Shown here one piece after another: positions 61,910 to 64,000 of a stretch of 64,000 bases of DNA. Source of the stretch: Pseudomonas monsensis (GTDB lineage: Bacteria > Pseudomonadota > Gammaproteobacteria > Pseudomonadales > Pseudomonadaceae); contig NZ_CP077087.1 of assembly GCF_014268495.2 (NCBI RefSeq), positions 4,033,501-4,097,500 of the forward strand, read 5' to 3'. A program made the translations under genes and the position numbers. Each line of letters begins with the position of its first letter. Within the stretch, counting starts at the first letter, position 1. Under the pieces are notes generated by a model. It did no database searches. It was not told where the DNA came from and worked only from the letters and a program-made list of their open reading frames with translations.

Positions 61910-63184
61910 ATGGGCACGCACGTTATCAAGATGCCGGACATCGGCGAAGGCATCGCAGAAGTCGAACTGTCGCAGTGGCACGTCAAGGTTGGCGATCTGG
62001 TGGTTGAAGACCAGGTGCTGGCGGACGTGATGACCGACAAGGCCATGGTCGATATTCCATCGCCGGTGCACGGCAAGGTGATTGCTCTCGGCGGTCAGCC
62101 GGGTGAAGTGATGGCGGTCGGCAGTGTGCTGATCAGCATCGAGGTGGAAGGTGCCGGCAACTTGAAGGAGTCCGCCGCACCCGCGCCTGTCAAAGAGGCG
62201 CCGATTGCGCTGAAAGCTGAAGCGACGGTCGAAAGCAAACCGGTCGCCGCTGCTGCACCGCGTCCGGCTGCCGTTTGCCAGGGCCCGATGGTTGCCCGTG
62301 AAGCCGATGAACGTCCACTGGCCTCCCCGGCCGTGCGCAAACATGCGCTGGATCTGGGCATTCAATTGCGCCTGGTACGCGGCACCGGCCCGGCTGGTCG
62401 CGTGCTGCACGAGGACCTCGAGGCCTATCTGGCGCAAGGTCAGTCGAACGCTTCGGCGCCGGCAGCCGCCGCTTACGCCCAGCGTCACGATGAAGAACAG
62501 ATTCCAGTGATCGGCATGCGTCGCAAGATCGCCCAACGCATGCAGGACGCCACCCAGCGCGCCGCGCACTTCAGTTACGTCGAGGAAATCGACGTCACCG
62601 CGATTGAAGAGCTGCGCGCGCATCTGAATGAAAAACACGGTGCCAGCCGTGGCAAGTTGACCTTGCTGCCGTTCCTCGTGCGTGCGCTGGTCGTTGCCTT
62701 GCGCGACTTCCCGCAGATGAACGCCCGGTACGACGACGAAGCCCAGGTCATCACTCGCCTCGGCGCGGTACACGTCGGCGTCGCCACGCAAAGTGACGTT
62801 GGCCTGATGGTGCCGGTGGTGCGTCACGCCGAAGCCCGCAGCCTGTGGGACAGCGCTGCGGAAATCTCGCGCCTGGCGAATGCTGCCCGCAATGGCAAGG
62901 CCAGCCGCGACGAACTGTCCGGCTCGACCATCACCCTGACCAGCCTCGGTGCGCTGGGCGGCATCGTCAGCACCCCGGTGCTGAACCTGCCGGAAGTGGC
63001 AATCGTCGGCGTGAACAAAATTGTCGAACGGCCAATGGTCGTCAAAGGCCAGGTGGTGATCCGCAAGATGATGAACCTCTCCAGTTCCTTCGATCACCGC
63101 GTGGTCGACGGCATGGACGCGGCGCTCTTCATCCAGGCCATCCGTGGCTTGCTCGAACAACCCGCCACTTTGTTTGTGGAGTAA
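61910..63184 (+). CDS. bkdB: Branched-chain 2-oxoacid dehydrogenase E2 (dihydrolipoyl transacylase)
   Basis: This 424-residue core enzyme carries one lipoyl domain (lipoyl Lys44 in VMTDKAMVDIPSP), an Ala/Pro-rich linker (about 80-130), a peripheral-subunit-binding domain (about 145-180: SPAVRKHALDLGIQLRLVRG) and the catalytic domain with DHRVVDG (His396, Asp400). It passes acyl groups to CoA. It begins where bkdA2 ends and precedes lpdV by three bases. Confidence 0.94.
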   Translation: MGTHVIKMPDIGEGIAEVELSQWHVKVGDLVVEDQVLADVMTDKAMVDIPSPVHGKVIALGGQPGEVMAVGSVLISIEVEGAGNLKESAAPAPVKEAPIALKAEATVESKPVAAAAPRPAAVCQGPMVAREADERPLASPAVRKHALDLGIQLRLVRGTGPAGRVLHEDLEAYLAQGQSNASAPAAAAYAQRHDEEQIPVIGMRRKIAQRMQDATQRAAHFSYVEEIDVTAIEELRAHLNEKHGASRGKLTLLPFLVRALVVALRDFPQMNARYDDEAQVITRLGAVHVGVATQSDVGLMVPVVRHAEARSLWDSAAEISRLANAARNGKASRDELSGSTITLTSLGALGGIVSTPVLNLPEVAIVGVNKIVERPMVVKGQVVIRKMMNLSSSFDHRVVDGMDAALFIQAIRGLLEQPATLFVE

Positions 63185-63187
63185 GGC

Positions 63188-64000
63188 ATGCAAACTCTGA
63201 ACACCACGCTGCTGATTATTGGCGGCGGTCCTGGCGGTTACGTCACGGCGATTCGCGCCGGGCAACTAGGGATTGCGACGATTCTGGTCGAAGGCCAATC
63301 GCTGGGCGGCACGTGCCTGAACATCGGCTGCATCCCGTCAAAAGCGCTGATTCATGTGGCCGAGCAGTTTCACCAGACGCAGCATCACAGCCAGCATTCG
63401 GCGCTGGGCATCAGCGTTTCGGCGCCGACCCTCGATATCACTAAAAGCGTTGAGTGGAAGGACGGTATCGTCGATCGCCTGACCACCGGCGTCGCCGCAC
63501 TGCTGAAAAAGCACAAGGTTCAGGTCATCAACGGCTGGGCCAAGGTCATTGACGGCAAAACGGTCGAAGTCGGCGACACCCGAATCCAGTGCGAACACCT
63601 GGTACTCGCCACCGGTTCGACCAGCGTCAACCTGCCGATCCTGCCGATTGGCGGGCCGATCATCTCCTCCACCGAAGCACTGGCGCCGACGTCTGTGCCA
63701 AAGCGGCTGGTGGTGGTTGGCGGCGGTTACATCGGTCTGGAGCTGGGCATTGCTTACCGCAAGCTTGGCGCCGAGGTCAGTGTGGTCGAGGCACAGGATC
63801 GTATCCTGCCGGCCTACGATGCCGAGCTGACACAACCAGTACACGAAGCCCTGAAGCAACTGGGCGTGAAGCTCTATCTCAAGCACAGCGTGCTGGGGTT
63901 CGACGGGACCTTGCAGGTGCGTGACCCGAACGGCGACACCCTGAATCTGCAAACCGATCAGGTGCTGGTGGCCGTCGGCCGCAAACCGAATACGCAGGGC
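63188..64000 (+). CDS. lpdV: Dihydrolipoamide dehydrogenase E3, LPD-Val (3' truncated)
   Basis: The first 271 codons of the complex-specific lipoamide dehydrogenase are in the window. The FAD motif is IGGGPGGYVTA (residues 11-21), the redox-active disulfide is Cys43-Cys48 in GGTCLNIGCIPSK, and the NAD motif VVVGGGYIGLELG follows near 180. The frame is open to the last base, so about 190 residues lie beyond the window. ATG at 63188 follows a TAAGG site. It ends the bkd operon. Confidence 0.94.
   Translation, partial: MQTLNTTLLIIGGGPGGYVTAIRAGQLGIATILVEGQSLGGTCLNIGCIPSKALIHVAEQFHQTQHHSQHSALGISVSAPTLDITKSVEWKDGIVDRLTTGVAALLKKHKVQVINGWAKVIDGKTVEVGDTRIQCEHLVLATGSTSVNLPILPIGGPIISSTEALAPTSVPKRLVVVGGGYIGLELGIAYRKLGAEVSVVEAQDRILPAYDAELTQPVHEALKQLGVKLYLKHSVLGFDGTLQVRDPNGDTLNLQTDQVLVAVGRKPNTQG

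Noticed and set aside
61070..63265. 731-codon minus-strand open frame opposite bkdA2-bkdB-lpdV
   Set aside because: Shadow of three strongly supported genes; no family features.

Overview
The window is a high-GC stretch of a Pseudomonas chromosome. A member of the P. fluorescens group is most likely, judging by the bkdR-bkdA1-bkdA2-bkdB-lpdV cluster, the reductive pyrimidine cluster, an oprD-type porin, a short DUF6124-type gene with a structured leader, and many REP-type hairpins between genes. No rRNA, tRNA, CRISPR array, insertion sequence or replication origin was found. Function names rest on recognised family features and motifs, because no database search was possible.

Layout. 1-2794: end of a tripartite efflux operon (outer-membrane factor, HlyD adaptor, DUF2955 inner-membrane protein). 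2779-7397: small housekeeping and unknown genes (glycine-zipper protein, AbrB-like membrane protein, HD hydrolase, secreted Cys-rich protein, DUF6124). 7615-9398: an AT-richer accessory island with an orphan type VI secretion hcp, an overlapping DUF4225 gene (probable effector) and a convergent four-helix membrane protein (probable immunity protein). 9529-20584: glutamylated-polyamine catabolism and uptake, puuR-puuB-puuC-puuA on the minus strand facing away from puuD-potG-potH-potI-potF on the plus strand. 20888-25255: thpR, small proteins, DUF1428 and three lipoproteins. 25362-25560: a decayed lactate-permease fragment. 25827-29598: paoABC, a periplasmic molybdenum aldehyde dehydrogenase. 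29680-34140: cupin, LysR regulator, aldo/keto reductase, alpha/beta hydrolase and CAP protein.

34675-43417 is a complete reductive pyrimidine route: NCS1 permease and N-carbamoyl-beta-alanine amidohydrolase on one strand, dihydropyrimidinase and the two dihydropyrimidine dehydrogenase subunits on the other, then a RutR-type regulator. 43555-44775 is copCD. 44891-47685 is an EmrAB-type pump. 48011-54386 takes up and oxidises hexuronates (OprD porin, uronate dehydrogenase, lactonase, TRAP transporter). 54435-57953 is a reactive-sulfur module (TauE/SafE exporter, SQR-like flavoprotein, BigR/SqrR-like ArsR regulator, persulfide-dioxygenase-like MBL protein). 58079-58936 is a stand-alone tyrosinase. 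58940-64000 is the branched-chain 2-oxoacid dehydrogenase operon with its Lrp-type activator; lpdV is cut by the window end.

The least ordinary signals are the Hcp/DUF4225/membrane-protein trio, two full copies and one short relative of a palindromic non-coding element whose core carries one or four copies of a 41-bp unit, and the structured DUF6124 leader. Long antisense ORFs opposite puuBC, preT-preA and bkdA2-lpdV were treated as high-GC shadows.
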